This document shows positions 56,590-64,000 of a stretch of DNA of 64,000 bases, piece by piece (within the stretch, counting starts at the first letter, position 1; each line of letters starts with the position of its first letter). The translations under genes were made by a program, and so were the position numbers. Source of the DNA: Skermanella rosea (GTDB lineage Bacteria > Pseudomonadota > Alphaproteobacteria > Azospirillales > Azospirillaceae); assembly GCF_016806835.2 (NCBI RefSeq), contig NZ_CP086111.1, positions 179,501 through 243,500 of the forward strand. The letters run 5' to 3'. The notes under the pieces were generated by a model. It ran no database searches and was not told where the DNA came from. It saw only the letters and a program-made list of their open reading frames with translations.

Positions 56590-56720
56590 GACCTCCCGGG
56601 CTTTTGTCCCGCCGTGTGCCCGTCCGCTGTTCACCGGACGGGTCGCTGCTCTCGGACCAGTAACACCGGAGGGGATTTGAACCCGTTCCGGCCGGAACCC
56701 TAGCTGCTGGGACCATGGAG
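56590..56720 (-). promoter_or_regulatory. Guanidine-I (ykkC) riboswitch
   Basis: On the - strand the class signatures occur in order: CTAGGGTTCCGG (5' conserved block), CTGGTCCGAGAG (56649-56660), a perfect 8-bp stem CCCGTCCG/CGGACGGG, then ACACGGCGGGAC, AAAAGCCCGGGAGG. This matches the guanidine-I aptamer, which switches genes on when guanidinium binds. It lies 73 bp upstream of the UAAP1 start. No clear T-run terminator follows; GGAGGA and TCCTCC further down could pair, so control of translation is possible. Confidence 0.92.
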
Positions 56721-56938
56721 TTCGCAAGCGGCGTGCCAAGCGCCGAACACCCGGAAATGCGGGAGCCGCGCGGCGGCCCGTGCCGGGCAGGGGCGGGATT
56801 CTGCACATACGGGCACCAGGGCTGGCGAAGTTTTGGGCAATCGCTCTTCGGGGCATCCGAAGTCGCTTGATTCCACGGGATTCCCCGTGGCAGTAGCGGC
56901 CCAAAGAATCGGCTTCCCCAGAATCGGACGTTTCTCCC
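56721..56938. other. Divergent intergenic region, guanidine operon / bioMNY
   Basis: This stretch must hold the promoters for the riboswitch transcript (- strand) and for bioMNY (+ strand). I see no good -35/-10 pair and no TTAT-type BioR palindrome. A GGGATTCCCCG-like dyad near 56878 (GATTCCACGGGATTCCCCGT) is the only symmetric element I noted. Confidence 0.4.
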
Positions 56939-57613
56939 GTGATCGAACTTCGACAGGTCAGCCACCGGTTCGGCGACCATCAGGTCCTGCGCGACGTGTC
57001 GCTGACCCTGACGGAACGGCGGGTCGCCGTGGTCGGCGCGAACGGGTCGGGCAAGAGCACCTTCGCCCGCCTGCTGAACGGTCTGGTGGTGCCGGACGAG
57101 GGGACGGTTCTGGTCGACGGCCTGGACACCGGGAAGGACGGCAAGGCCGTCCGACGCAAGGTGGGGTTCGTGTTCCAGGACCCGGACACCCAGATCGTCT
57201 ATCCCACGGTCGAGGAGGACATCGCCTTCGGCCTGAAGAACCTGAAGCTGGACCGCGCCGAGATCGCCCGACGGGTTGACGACGTGCTCGACCGCTACGG
57301 CTTGGCCGAACACCGGAGCCGCCCCGCGCACCTGCTGAGCGGCGGGCAGAAGCAGCTGCTGGCGATCTGCTCCGTCCTGGTGATGGAGCCGGCCTATGTC
57401 GTGTTCGACGAGCCGACGACGCTGCTCGACCTGCGCAACAAGCGCATGATCATGGAGATCGTGGCAGGATTGCCCCAGACCGCCGTCTTCATCTCCCACG
57501 ACCTGGACCTGCTCGGCGCGTTCGACCGGGTGCTTGTGTTCGACGGCGGCCGGATCGTCGCCGACGACCGCCCCTCCGCCGCCATTTCCCGCTATGTCGA
57601 GCTGATGGCCTGA
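56939..57613 (+). CDS. bioM: Biotin ECF transporter ATPase BioM
   Basis: 224 residues, energy-coupling-factor ATPase: Walker [10 protein letters not shown] at 33-41, Q-loop [20 protein letters not shown] (characteristic of ECF ATPases), signature LSGGQKQL, Walker [16 protein letters not shown] start without a strong ribosome site. It energises BioN/BioY; the stop overlaps bioN (TGATG). Confidence 0.93.
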   Translation: MIELRQVSHRFGDHQVLRDVSLTLTERRVAVVGANGSGKSTFARLLNGLVVPDEGTVLVDGLDTGKDGKAVRRKVGFVFQDPDTQIVYPTVEEDIAFGLKNLKLDRAEIARRVDDVLDRYGLAEHRSRPAHLLSGGQKQLLAICSVLVMEPAYVVFDEPTTLLDLRNKRMIMEIVAGLPQTAVFISHDLDLLGAFDRVLVFDGGRIVADDRPSAAISRYVELMA

Positions 57614-58212
57614 TGCTGGGCCTCTACATCCGGCGCGAGTCGCCGATCCACGCCCTGGCGCCGGGCGCCAAGATGCTGGCGCTGATGCTGGCGGCGGTCG
57701 GCCTGATCCAGGTGACCGATCCCCGCATCCTCGCCATCGTCCAGGCCGCTGCCCTGGGACTGTTCGCCCTGGCGCGCCTGCCACCGCGGGAGGTCGCGGC
57801 CCAGCTTCGCCCGGTGCTGCTGCTGGGGCTGTTCTTCTTCGCGGTCCACGCGCTGCTGGTGGACTGGGGGAGCGGGCTGGTCACGGTCCTGCGCTTCACC
57901 GTCCTGGTCTCGCTGGCGGTGCTGATCACCCTGACGACCCGGGTCTCGGACATGGTCGAGGCCCTGGAAGGGGGGCTTCGGCCCCTTCGCCGGGTGGGCG
58001 TCAATCCCGCAAAGGTCGGCCTGATGATCTCGCTCGCGATCCGGTTCGTGCCGCTGCTGATCGATCTGGTCCGCGAGATCCAGGCGGCCCAGCGGTCGCG
58101 CGGCCTGGAACGGAGCGTCACCGCCGTGGCGGTGCCGCTGATCGTGAAGACCCTGCGCATGGCCAGCGTGCTGACCGACGCGATCGAGGCCCGCGGCTAC
58201 GATCCCGATTGA
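57613..58212 (+). CDS. bioN: Biotin ECF transporter T component BioN
   Basis: 199 residues, four or five helices, with the coupling-helix motif EIQAAQRSRGLE of ECF T components. It links BioM to the substrate-binding S component BioY. Coupled to bioM by a one-base overlap. Confidence 0.92.
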   Translation: MLGLYIRRESPIHALAPGAKMLALMLAAVGLIQVTDPRILAIVQAAALGLFALARLPPREVAAQLRPVLLLGLFFFAVHALLVDWGSGLVTVLRFTVLVSLAVLITLTTRVSDMVEALEGGLRPLRRVGVNPAKVGLMISLAIRFVPLLIDLVREIQAAQRSRGLERSVTAVAVPLIVKTLRMASVLTDAIEARGYDPD

Positions 58213-58294
58213 GTTTCCCGCGCCGGCGCGCCATGTCTCCGCGCCTCGGCAAGAAACCTTCCAGATTTTCCACAAAGTACCGGACTAGACCGAC

Positions 58295-58840
58295 ATGCTG
58301 ACCACCCGCGACATGGTCCATATCGCCCTGTTCGCCGCCATCATGGCGGCCCTGGGCCTGATGCCGCCGATCCCGGTCGGGTTCATCCCCGTGCCGATCA
58401 CCGCCCAGTCCATGGGCGTCATGCTCGCCGGCTCCATCCTGGGGGCCAGGCGCGGCGGTTTCGCGATCCTGCTGTTCCTGGCGCTGGTGGCGGTGGGCCT
58501 GCCGCTGCTGTCGGGAGGGCGTGGCGGCCTCGGCGTGTTCTTCGGCCCGACCGCCGGCTTCCTGCTATCCTGGCCGGTCGGCGCCTTCGTGGTCGGCTGG
58601 CTGACCGAACGCTTCCGCAGCCGCCTGACCTTCGCCCGCCTGCTGATCGCCTGCGCCGTGGGCGGCATCTTCGTGGTCTATGCGATCGGCATCGTCGGCG
58701 TGAGCCTGGTCGCCGGCCTGCCGCTGTTCCAGGCCGCCGCCGGCTCCATGGCCTTCATCCCCGGCGACCTGGTCAAGGCCGTCGTCGCCGCCTTCGTCGC
58801 CCACACGGTCAACCGGAGCTACCCCGTCATCCGGGGCTGA
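58295..58840 (+). CDS. bioY: Biotin ECF transporter S component BioY
   Basis: 181 residues, six helices, with BioY signatures PPIPVGFIPVPITAQSMGVMLAG and SGGRGGLGVFFGPTAGFLLSWP (in parts). It binds biotin with high affinity. It ends the bioMNY operon and is convergent with the GntR gene 4 bp away. With the biotin-dependent carboxylase divergent to this operon, a supply role is plausible. Confidence 0.94.
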   Translation: MLTTRDMVHIALFAAIMAALGLMPPIPVGFIPVPITAQSMGVMLAGSILGARRGGFAILLFLALVAVGLPLLSGGRGGLGVFFGPTAGFLLSWPVGAFVVGWLTERFRSRLTFARLLIACAVGGIFVVYAIGIVGVSLVAGLPLFQAAAGSMAFIPGDLVKAVVAAFVAHTVNRSYPVIRG

Positions 58841-58844
58841 AACC

Positions 58845-59564
58845 TCAGGCGGCGCAGGTGGGCCGTGCCGCCGGCGCCGCGGCGCCATCGAACAGGTCGG
58901 GGAAGCGCTGCTCCAGCTCGGGCAGGGAGGTCAGGATCTCCCGCAGGTGGCGGCGCATCGCGGCCTCCGCCCCGTCGGGATCGCGGGCCTCGATCGCGTC
59001 GACGATCGCCTCGTGCTGGTGGATCAGCCGGTCGAGCGGCGTCGCGCGGGGCAGGCTGAGATAACGCACGCGGTCCATCTGGGCCTTGGTCTCCTCGACC
59101 ACGCGCCACGCGTATTCGCAGCCGATTCCCAGCGCGATGGTCCGGTGAAACGCCTCGTCCAGGTCGAGGAAGCGTTCGGGCGTGCTGTCCTCGGCGGCGG
59201 CGCGCTGGGCGCGCAGGTTGTCGCGCAGGTCGCGGAGGGCGGCGGCCGGCAGATCCTCGCCGGCCTTGCGGGCGACCGCCACCTCGACCGCTTCGCGGAC
59301 GAAACGCGCGTCGATCACCTGCTTGACCGAGATCTTGACCACGAAGGTGCCGCGCTGCGGGCGGATGGTCACCAGGCCCGACTCGCCCAGCTTGATGAAG
59401 GCTTCGCGGACCGGCTGGCGGCTGACGCCCAGTTGGGTGGCGACCTCCTGCTCCGACAGCGGCTGGCCGGGGCTGAATTGCATCGTGACGATGGCCTGGC
59501 GCAGGGCCTGGAAGACGCGCTTCGCCACCGGCTCGGCCGAGTCCGTTTCGATCCTGCTGAGCAT
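58845..59564 (-). CDS. GntR/FCD-family regulator of hexuronate genes
   Basis: 239 residues: wHTH (about 13-75, PLSEQEVATQLGVSRQPVREAFIKL, in parts) and an FCD effector domain with metal-site candidates (DLDEAFHRTI, LIHQHEAIVDAI, MRRHLREI). FCD regulators commonly sense sugar acids. It is divergent from the TRAP-uxaC operon and likely represses it until a uronate is present (UxuR/ExuR-like role). AAGGA precedes ATG 59564. Confidence 0.9.
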   Translation of the reverse strand: MLSRIETDSAEPVAKRVFQALRQAIVTMQFSPGQPLSEQEVATQLGVSRQPVREAFIKLGESGLVTIRPQRGTFVVKISVKQVIDARFVREAVEVAVARKAGEDLPAAALRDLRDNLRAQRAAAEDSTPERFLDLDEAFHRTIALGIGCEYAWRVVEETKAQMDRVRYLSLPRATPLDRLIHQHEAIVDAIEARDPDGAEAAMRRHLREILTSLPELEQRFPDLFDGAAAPAARPTCAA

Positions 59565-59644
59565 TGCCGTCCTTCCGTCCCTTTCCCGACCATCCCCACG
59601 GGGCGAATGGTGCTGCCCATTCTGCGCCGTCGCAAGGGCATTGC

Positions 59645-59674
59645 CAATACCATTCTTGTATACTACCATACCAG
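59645..59674. promoter_or_regulatory. Candidate GntR operator with repeated ATACCA
   Basis: Between gntR and dctP lies AATACCATTCTTGTATACTA followed by CCATACCAG. It contains the FadR-subgroup-like half sites TTGT-AT-ACTA and two copies of ATACCA. It is about 55-80 bp upstream of the dctP start and in AT-rich sequence, where a promoter is expected. Confidence 0.45.
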
Positions 59675-59726
59675 TGAGCTTCAAGAACGCCTCTGTAACA
59701 CAGGCAAGCCCTCTAGGGAGGAGACA

Positions 59727-60710
59727 ATGAGCTTCATCACCCGCACGTGGCGCGCGGCCACGCTCGGCATGGCCCTGGCCACCATGGCCGGCAGCGCCTT
59801 CGCCGCCGACTACACCCTCAGTGTCAACACCGCCCTGGCGCAGCAGGACCCGCTGTACAAGGGCTTGGAGGAATTCAAGAAGAACGTCGAGCAGCGGACC
59901 GGCGGCAAGGTTTCCGTCCGCCTGTTCCCGGGGTCCCAGCTCGGCAAGGACGAGGACGTGCTGGAGCAGGCCCGGGCCGGGGCCGGCGTCGCCGTGGTGG
60001 TCGACGGCGGCCGCCTCGCCGTCTTCACCAAGGAGTTCGGCGTCCTCGGCGGGCCGTACCTGGCGCAGGGCTATGAAGGCGTGCGCAAGGTCGTCACCTC
60101 CCCGCTGTTCGAGCAGTGGGTCGAGAAGCTGCGCAAGGCTTCGGGGCACCAGGTCCTGTCGTTCAACTGGTGGCAGGGCGAGCGCCATGTGCTGACCAAC
60201 AAGCCGGTCGCCACGCCGGCGGACCTGAGCGGCGTCCGCATGCGCACGCCGGGCGCCCCGGTCTGGATGGAGACGATCCGCGCGATGGGCGCCACCCCGA
60301 CGCCGATGGGCTGGTCGGAGGTCTATACCGCCCTCCAGCAGAAGGTGATCGACGGGGTCGAGGCCCAGCACCCGGCCAGCTACGGCTCCCGGCTGTACGA
60401 GGTGACCAGCCACGTCACCAAGACCGGCCACATCAACCTGATCACCGGCATCGTCACCAGCGCCGCCTGGTTCGACAAGCTGCCGGCCGAGTACCGCCAG
60501 ATCCTGCGCGAGGAATCGACCAAGGCGGGCGACAACGCGTCCCGCGCGACCGAGGCGTCGCTGGCCGAGTACGAGAGGCAGATGAAGGAGCAGGGCATGA
60601 CGATCGCGGAGATCGACGTCGCCCCGTTCCGCGAGGCCACCAAGCCGGTCTACGACAAGCTGGGATATACCGAGCTCCACCAGGAGATCGAGAAGATCCT
60701 CCAGAACTGA
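59727..60710 (+). CDS. TRAP transporter substrate-binding protein DctP
   Basis: 327 residues with a signal peptide (to AFAAD, residue 26) and the DctP fold; the carboxylate-binding Arg lies in LSGVRMRTPGAP. AGGGAGGA precedes the ATG. With uxaC in the same operon it probably binds glucuronate or galacturonate. Confidence 0.94.
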   Translation: MSFITRTWRAATLGMALATMAGSAFAADYTLSVNTALAQQDPLYKGLEEFKKNVEQRTGGKVSVRLFPGSQLGKDEDVLEQARAGAGVAVVVDGGRLAVFTKEFGVLGGPYLAQGYEGVRKVVTSPLFEQWVEKLRKASGHQVLSFNWWQGERHVLTNKPVATPADLSGVRMRTPGAPVWMETIRAMGATPTPMGWSEVYTALQQKVIDGVEAQHPASYGSRLYEVTSHVTKTGHINLITGIVTSAAWFDKLPAEYRQILREESTKAGDNASRATEASLAEYERQMKEQGMTIAEIDVAPFREATKPVYDKLGYTELHQEIEKILQN

Positions 60711-60767
60711 CGCGCCTGCCCCCCGGCCCGCCGTCAAGAAGGCCCGCCGACAAGAAGGATTGCCGCC

Positions 60768-61283
60768 ATGACATCCTGGCTGATCAAGGGGGAGGGGCTG
60801 CTGGCGACGCTCCTCCTCGCCATCATCGTGCTTCTCGTCTTCGCCGCCGGTGTCATGCGCTGGTTCGGCTATCCCCTGGTCTGGTCGGTGGACCTGGCGC
60901 AGCTCCTGTTCGTCTGGGTCAGTTTCCTCGGCGCCGACATGGCGCTGAGGAAGCGCGCCCATATCGGCATCGACTATCTGGTCAAGCGCCTGCCGCCGAC
61001 CACGCGGGCGGTGGTCGACCTGGTCCTGGGCGCCGTGGTGCTGGTCTTCCTGCTGACCATGGTGGTCATGGGCTATCAGTTGACCATGCTGAACCTGGAA
61101 CGGCAGTTCGGCGACAGCGGGATCAGCTACGCCTTCGTGACGGGCGCGGTGCCGATCGGCTGCCTGCTGCTGGCCGTCACGCTGGCGGGCCAGATGGTCC
61201 GGACCGCGCGCGGCCTGCGCACCCGGCCTGAACCCGTCTTCGCCGCCCCATCCGCCATCCATGCCGAGGAGGTCGTCCCATGA
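60768..61283 (+). CDS. TRAP transporter small membrane subunit DctQ
   Basis: 171 residues, four helices, with the DctQ pattern VDLAQLLFVWVSFLGADMALRKRAHIGIDYL in parts. Accessory membrane subunit of the hexuronate TRAP importer. Its stop overlaps dctM (ATGA). Confidence 0.93.
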   Translation: MTSWLIKGEGLLATLLLAIIVLLVFAAGVMRWFGYPLVWSVDLAQLLFVWVSFLGADMALRKRAHIGIDYLVKRLPPTTRAVVDLVLGAVVLVFLLTMVVMGYQLTMLNLERQFGDSGISYAFVTGAVPIGCLLLAVTLAGQMVRTARGLRTRPEPVFAAPSAIHAEEVVP

Positions 61284-62557
61284 CCCTGCTCGCCGTCACC
61301 TTCTTCGTCCTCATGGGGCTCGGCCTGCCGATCGCCTTCGCCATCGGGATCGCCGGATTCTCGTTCTTCGCGACGAACGAGATCATGCCGATGTCGATCG
61401 GCGTGCAGCAGGTCGCGACCGCGTCCCAGAGCTTCCCGCTGCTGGCGGTGCCGTTCTTCGTGCTGGCCGGCCACATGATGAACCGGACCGGCATCACCAC
61501 CCGGCTGATCGCCTGCTCCAGCGTGCTGGTGTCGTGGATGTCGGGGGGACTGGCCCAGGTCTGCATCGTGCTGTCCACCCTGATGGGCGGCGTCTCCGGG
61601 TCGGCGGTGGCCGACGCGGCGATGGAGGCCCGCATCCTCGGCCCCAGCCTGATCGCGCGGGGCTATTCCAGGGGCTTCACCTGCGCCACGATCGCGGTGG
61701 GCTCGCTGATCACCGCGACCATCCCGCCGAGCCTGGGGCTGATCCTGTACGGCTTCGTCGGCAACGTGTCGGTCGGCAGGCTGTTCCTGGCCGGCGTCAT
61801 CCCCGGGCTGCTGATGATGGCCGGGCTGATGGTCACCGTGTGGCTGATCGCGCGCCGGCGCGGCTACCGCGCCGAACTGGCGGAGCGGCCGACCCTGCGG
61901 TCGGTCTGGGCGGCGGTCGCCGACGCCAAGTGGGCTCTGCTGTTCCCGGTCGCCTTGCTGGTCGCGATCCGCGGCGGGTTGTTCACCCCGTCGGAGGTCG
62001 GCGCCTTCGCGGTGATCTATGCCGCCGTCGTCGGGTTCCTGCTGCACCGGGAGCTGACCTGGGCCGGCGTGATGGAATCCCTGTACGAGGCCGTGGTGGA
62101 TACCGGGCTGATCATGCTGATCATCCTGTTCTCCGGCATGGTCGGCTACGCCATCATCTTCGAGCAGGCGCCGCAGAGCATCGCCGAAGCGATGACCGGG
62201 CTGACTCGCGAGCCGATCCTGGTGGTGGCGCTGGTGCTGTTCTTCCTGTTCGTCGCCGGGCTGTTCATCGAGAGCACGGTGCTGGTGCTGCTGCTGACGC
62301 CGATCTTCCTGCCGATCGTGACGCCGCTGGGCGTCGATCCCGTGCATTTCGGCATCCTGATGATGACCATCGTCACGCTGGGATCGATGACGCCGCCGGT
62401 GGGGGTCGCGATGTACACCGTGTGCAGCCTGCTGGACTGCCCGGTGGAGGAGTACGTGGTCGAATCGCTGCCCTTCATCTTCACGATCCTGCTGCTGGTC
62501 GCGGTCCTCGCCTTGTGGCCCGGACTGGTCCTGTTCCTGCCGAACGCCCTGATGTGA
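61280..62557 (+). CDS. TRAP transporter large permease DctM
   Basis: 425 residues, about 12 helices, with DctM blocks LMGGVSGSAVADAAMEARILGP and ITATIPPSLGLILYG. It performs Na+-driven transport of the ligand delivered by DctP. Coupled to dctQ, and 7 bp upstream of uxaC. Confidence 0.95.
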   Translation: MTLLAVTFFVLMGLGLPIAFAIGIAGFSFFATNEIMPMSIGVQQVATASQSFPLLAVPFFVLAGHMMNRTGITTRLIACSSVLVSWMSGGLAQVCIVLSTLMGGVSGSAVADAAMEARILGPSLIARGYSRGFTCATIAVGSLITATIPPSLGLILYGFVGNVSVGRLFLAGVIPGLLMMAGLMVTVWLIARRRGYRAELAERPTLRSVWAAVADAKWALLFPVALLVAIRGGLFTPSEVGAFAVIYAAVVGFLLHRELTWAGVMESLYEAVVDTGLIMLIILFSGMVGYAIIFEQAPQSIAEAMTGLTREPILVVALVLFFLFVAGLFIESTVLVLLLTPIFLPIVTPLGVDPVHFGILMMTIVTLGSMTPPVGVAMYTVCSLLDCPVEEYVVESLPFIFTILLLVAVLALWPGLVLFLPNALM

Positions 62558-62564
62558 GAGCGCC

Positions 62565-63977
62565 ATGCTGAACGAAGACCGACTGTTCCCGGCCGATCCC
62601 GGCACGCGGGCGATCGCCCGCCGGCTCCATGCCGAGGTCCGGGACCTGCCCATCGTCAGCCCGCACGGCCATACCGACCCGGCCTGGTTCGCCCTGGACG
62701 AGGCGTTCCCCGACCCCGCCACCCTGCTGGTGGTGCCGGACCATTACCTGCTGCGCATGCTGTACAGCCAGGGCATCCCGCTGGAGAGCCTGGGCGTGCG
62801 GCCTCGGGACGGGGCGGCCGGGGTCGGCCCGGTCGAGACGGATCCGCGGCGGATCTGGCGCACGGTGGCCGAGCACTGGCACCTGTACCGGGCGACGCCG
62901 ACCCGGCTGTGGTGGGAATATTCGCTGGAGCATGTGTTCGGCGTGACGGAGCGGCTGTCGGCGGCCACCGCCGACGCGATCTACGACCGGATCGCCGAGT
63001 GCCTGGCGAAACCGGAGTTCCGGCCGCGCGCCCTGTTCGAGCGGTTCAACATAGAGGTGCTGGCCACCACGGAATCCCCGCTCGACACGCTGGAGCACCA
63101 CAAGGCGCTCCAATCGTCGGGATGGCGGGGACGGGTGGTGACGACCTTCCGGCCCGATCCCGTGGTCGATCCGGACACCCCGGGCTTCCTCGCCAACCTG
63201 GAGGCGCTGGGCAGGATCACCGGCGAGGACACCCTGGGCTGGAAGGGCTATCTGTCGGCCCTGGCGCGGCGGCGGCGCGACTTCATGGCCTGCGGTGCCA
63301 CCGCGACCGACCACGGCCACCCGACGGCGTTCACCGCGGACCTGCCCCCGGACCAGGCGGCGGCCCTGTTCGAGACCATCGTGTCCGGCAGGGCGACTCC
63401 CGCCCAAGCCGAGCTGTTCCGCGGCCAGATGCTGACCGAGATGGCGCGCATGAGCTTGGAGGACGGGCTGGTCATGCAGATCCATGCCGGCGTCCACCGC
63501 GGCCACAATGACTGGATGCGCCGCACCTTCGGGCCGAACCTGGGCGACGACATCCCGGTCCGGGGCGAGTTCGTCACCGCGCTGAAGCCGCTGCTCGACC
63601 GGTTCGGCAACGAGCGGGACCTCACGGTCATCCTGTTCACGCTGGACGAGACGGTCTATGCGCGCGAACTGGCGCCGCTCGCGGGGCATTATCCCGTCCT
63701 GCGGCTCGGCCCGGCCTGGTGGTTCCACGACAGCCCGGAAGGCATGCGCCGCTACCGCGAGCAGACCACGGAGACGGCGGGCTTCTACAACACCGTGGGC
63801 TTCAACGACGACACAAGGGCCTTCCCGTCGATCCCGGCCCGGCACGACGTCGCCCGCCGGATCGATTGCGCCTATCTGGCCGGCCTGGTGGCCGACCACC
63901 GGCTGGACGAGGACGAGGCGCGGGAGGTGGCGGTCGATCTGGCCTATCGCCTGGCGAAGAAGGCCTACCGGCTGTGA
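62565..63977 (+). CDS. uxaC: Glucuronate isomerase
   Basis: 470-residue cytosolic isomerase converting D-glucuronate to fructuronate and galacturonate to tagaturonate. Metal-site HGH (His34, His36) in VSPHGHTDPAWF; family blocks RLWWEYSLEHVFG and QIHAGVHRGHNDWM. It is complete within the window and fits the family length. It links the TRAP importer to uronate catabolism. Confidence 0.97.
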   Translation: MLNEDRLFPADPGTRAIARRLHAEVRDLPIVSPHGHTDPAWFALDEAFPDPATLLVVPDHYLLRMLYSQGIPLESLGVRPRDGAAGVGPVETDPRRIWRTVAEHWHLYRATPTRLWWEYSLEHVFGVTERLSAATADAIYDRIAECLAKPEFRPRALFERFNIEVLATTESPLDTLEHHKALQSSGWRGRVVTTFRPDPVVDPDTPGFLANLEALGRITGEDTLGWKGYLSALARRRRDFMACGATATDHGHPTAFTADLPPDQAAALFETIVSGRATPAQAELFRGQMLTEMARMSLEDGLVMQIHAGVHRGHNDWMRRTFGPNLGDDIPVRGEFVTALKPLLDRFGNERDLTVILFTLDETVYARELAPLAGHYPVLRLGPAWWFHDSPEGMRRYREQTTETAGFYNTVGFNDDTRAFPSIPARHDVARRIDCAYLAGLVADHRLDEDEAREVAVDLAYRLAKKAYRL

Positions 63978-64000
63978 GGCTGGCCGGTCCCGGGAAGGGC

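Overview
High-GC, tightly packed bacterial DNA, most likely from a Rhodospirillales-type alphaproteobacterium (Azospirillum/Skermanella-like). That placement is an inference from the GC level, the SUF operon layout, the bcsN-A-B-Z-K cellulose operon and the overall gene set; no rRNA or other taxonomic marker is present. There is no phage, IS element or CRISPR array.

Layout. 1-7.9 kb: a type III-like cellulose operon on the + strand (partial bcsN, bcsA, bcsB, bcsZ and a TPR-only bcsK). 7.9-9.6 kb: a small protein gene, a selenocysteine tRNA (selC, - strand) and two lower-GC orphan genes. 9.7-27.8 kb: housekeeping and regulatory genes: pepN, conserved hypotheticals, an ECF42-type sigma factor with its YCII partner, a heptad-repeat coiled-coil protein, a histidine kinase with a single-domain response regulator, a Bax-inhibitor-like protein, the ybbA/ybbP transporter pair divergent from tesA, a FIST protein, an aldo/keto reductase, thpR behind a chain of five 14-bp repeats, and asd. 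28.1-35.3 kb: SUF iron-sulfur operon (Rrf2 regulator, sufB, a DUF29 gene, sufC, sufD, sufS, sufU, sufT, sufA).

35.3-46.8 kb: two adjacent - strand operons that look like uptake and breakdown of a guanidino or cyclic-amide nitrogen compound. One has a NitT/TauT-type ABC importer, two SDR dehydrogenases, a creatininase-family amidohydrolase and a ureohydrolase, with a divergent LysR regulator. The other has a polar amino-acid ABC importer, a solo DUF1989 protein and an XRE-cupin regulator. The substrate is unknown.

46.9-56.7 kb: a seven-gene - strand operon with two DUF1989 proteins (UAAP1 and UAAP2), a biotin-dependent 'urea' carboxylase, allophanate hydrolase and a NitT/TauT-type ABC importer. 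A guanidine-I (ykkC) riboswitch precedes it, so I read it as free-guanidine import and degradation (carboxylation, deimination, allophanate hydrolysis) rather than urea use. Divergent to it is bioMNY, a biotin importer that could supply the carboxylase cofactor.

58.8-64 kb: hexuronate catabolism: a GntR/FCD regulator divergent from a TRAP transporter (dctP, dctQ, dctM) and uxaC. Together the right half is a nutrient-scavenging region with three ABC importers, one ECF-type importer and one TRAP importer, each next to enzymes or regulators that fit it.
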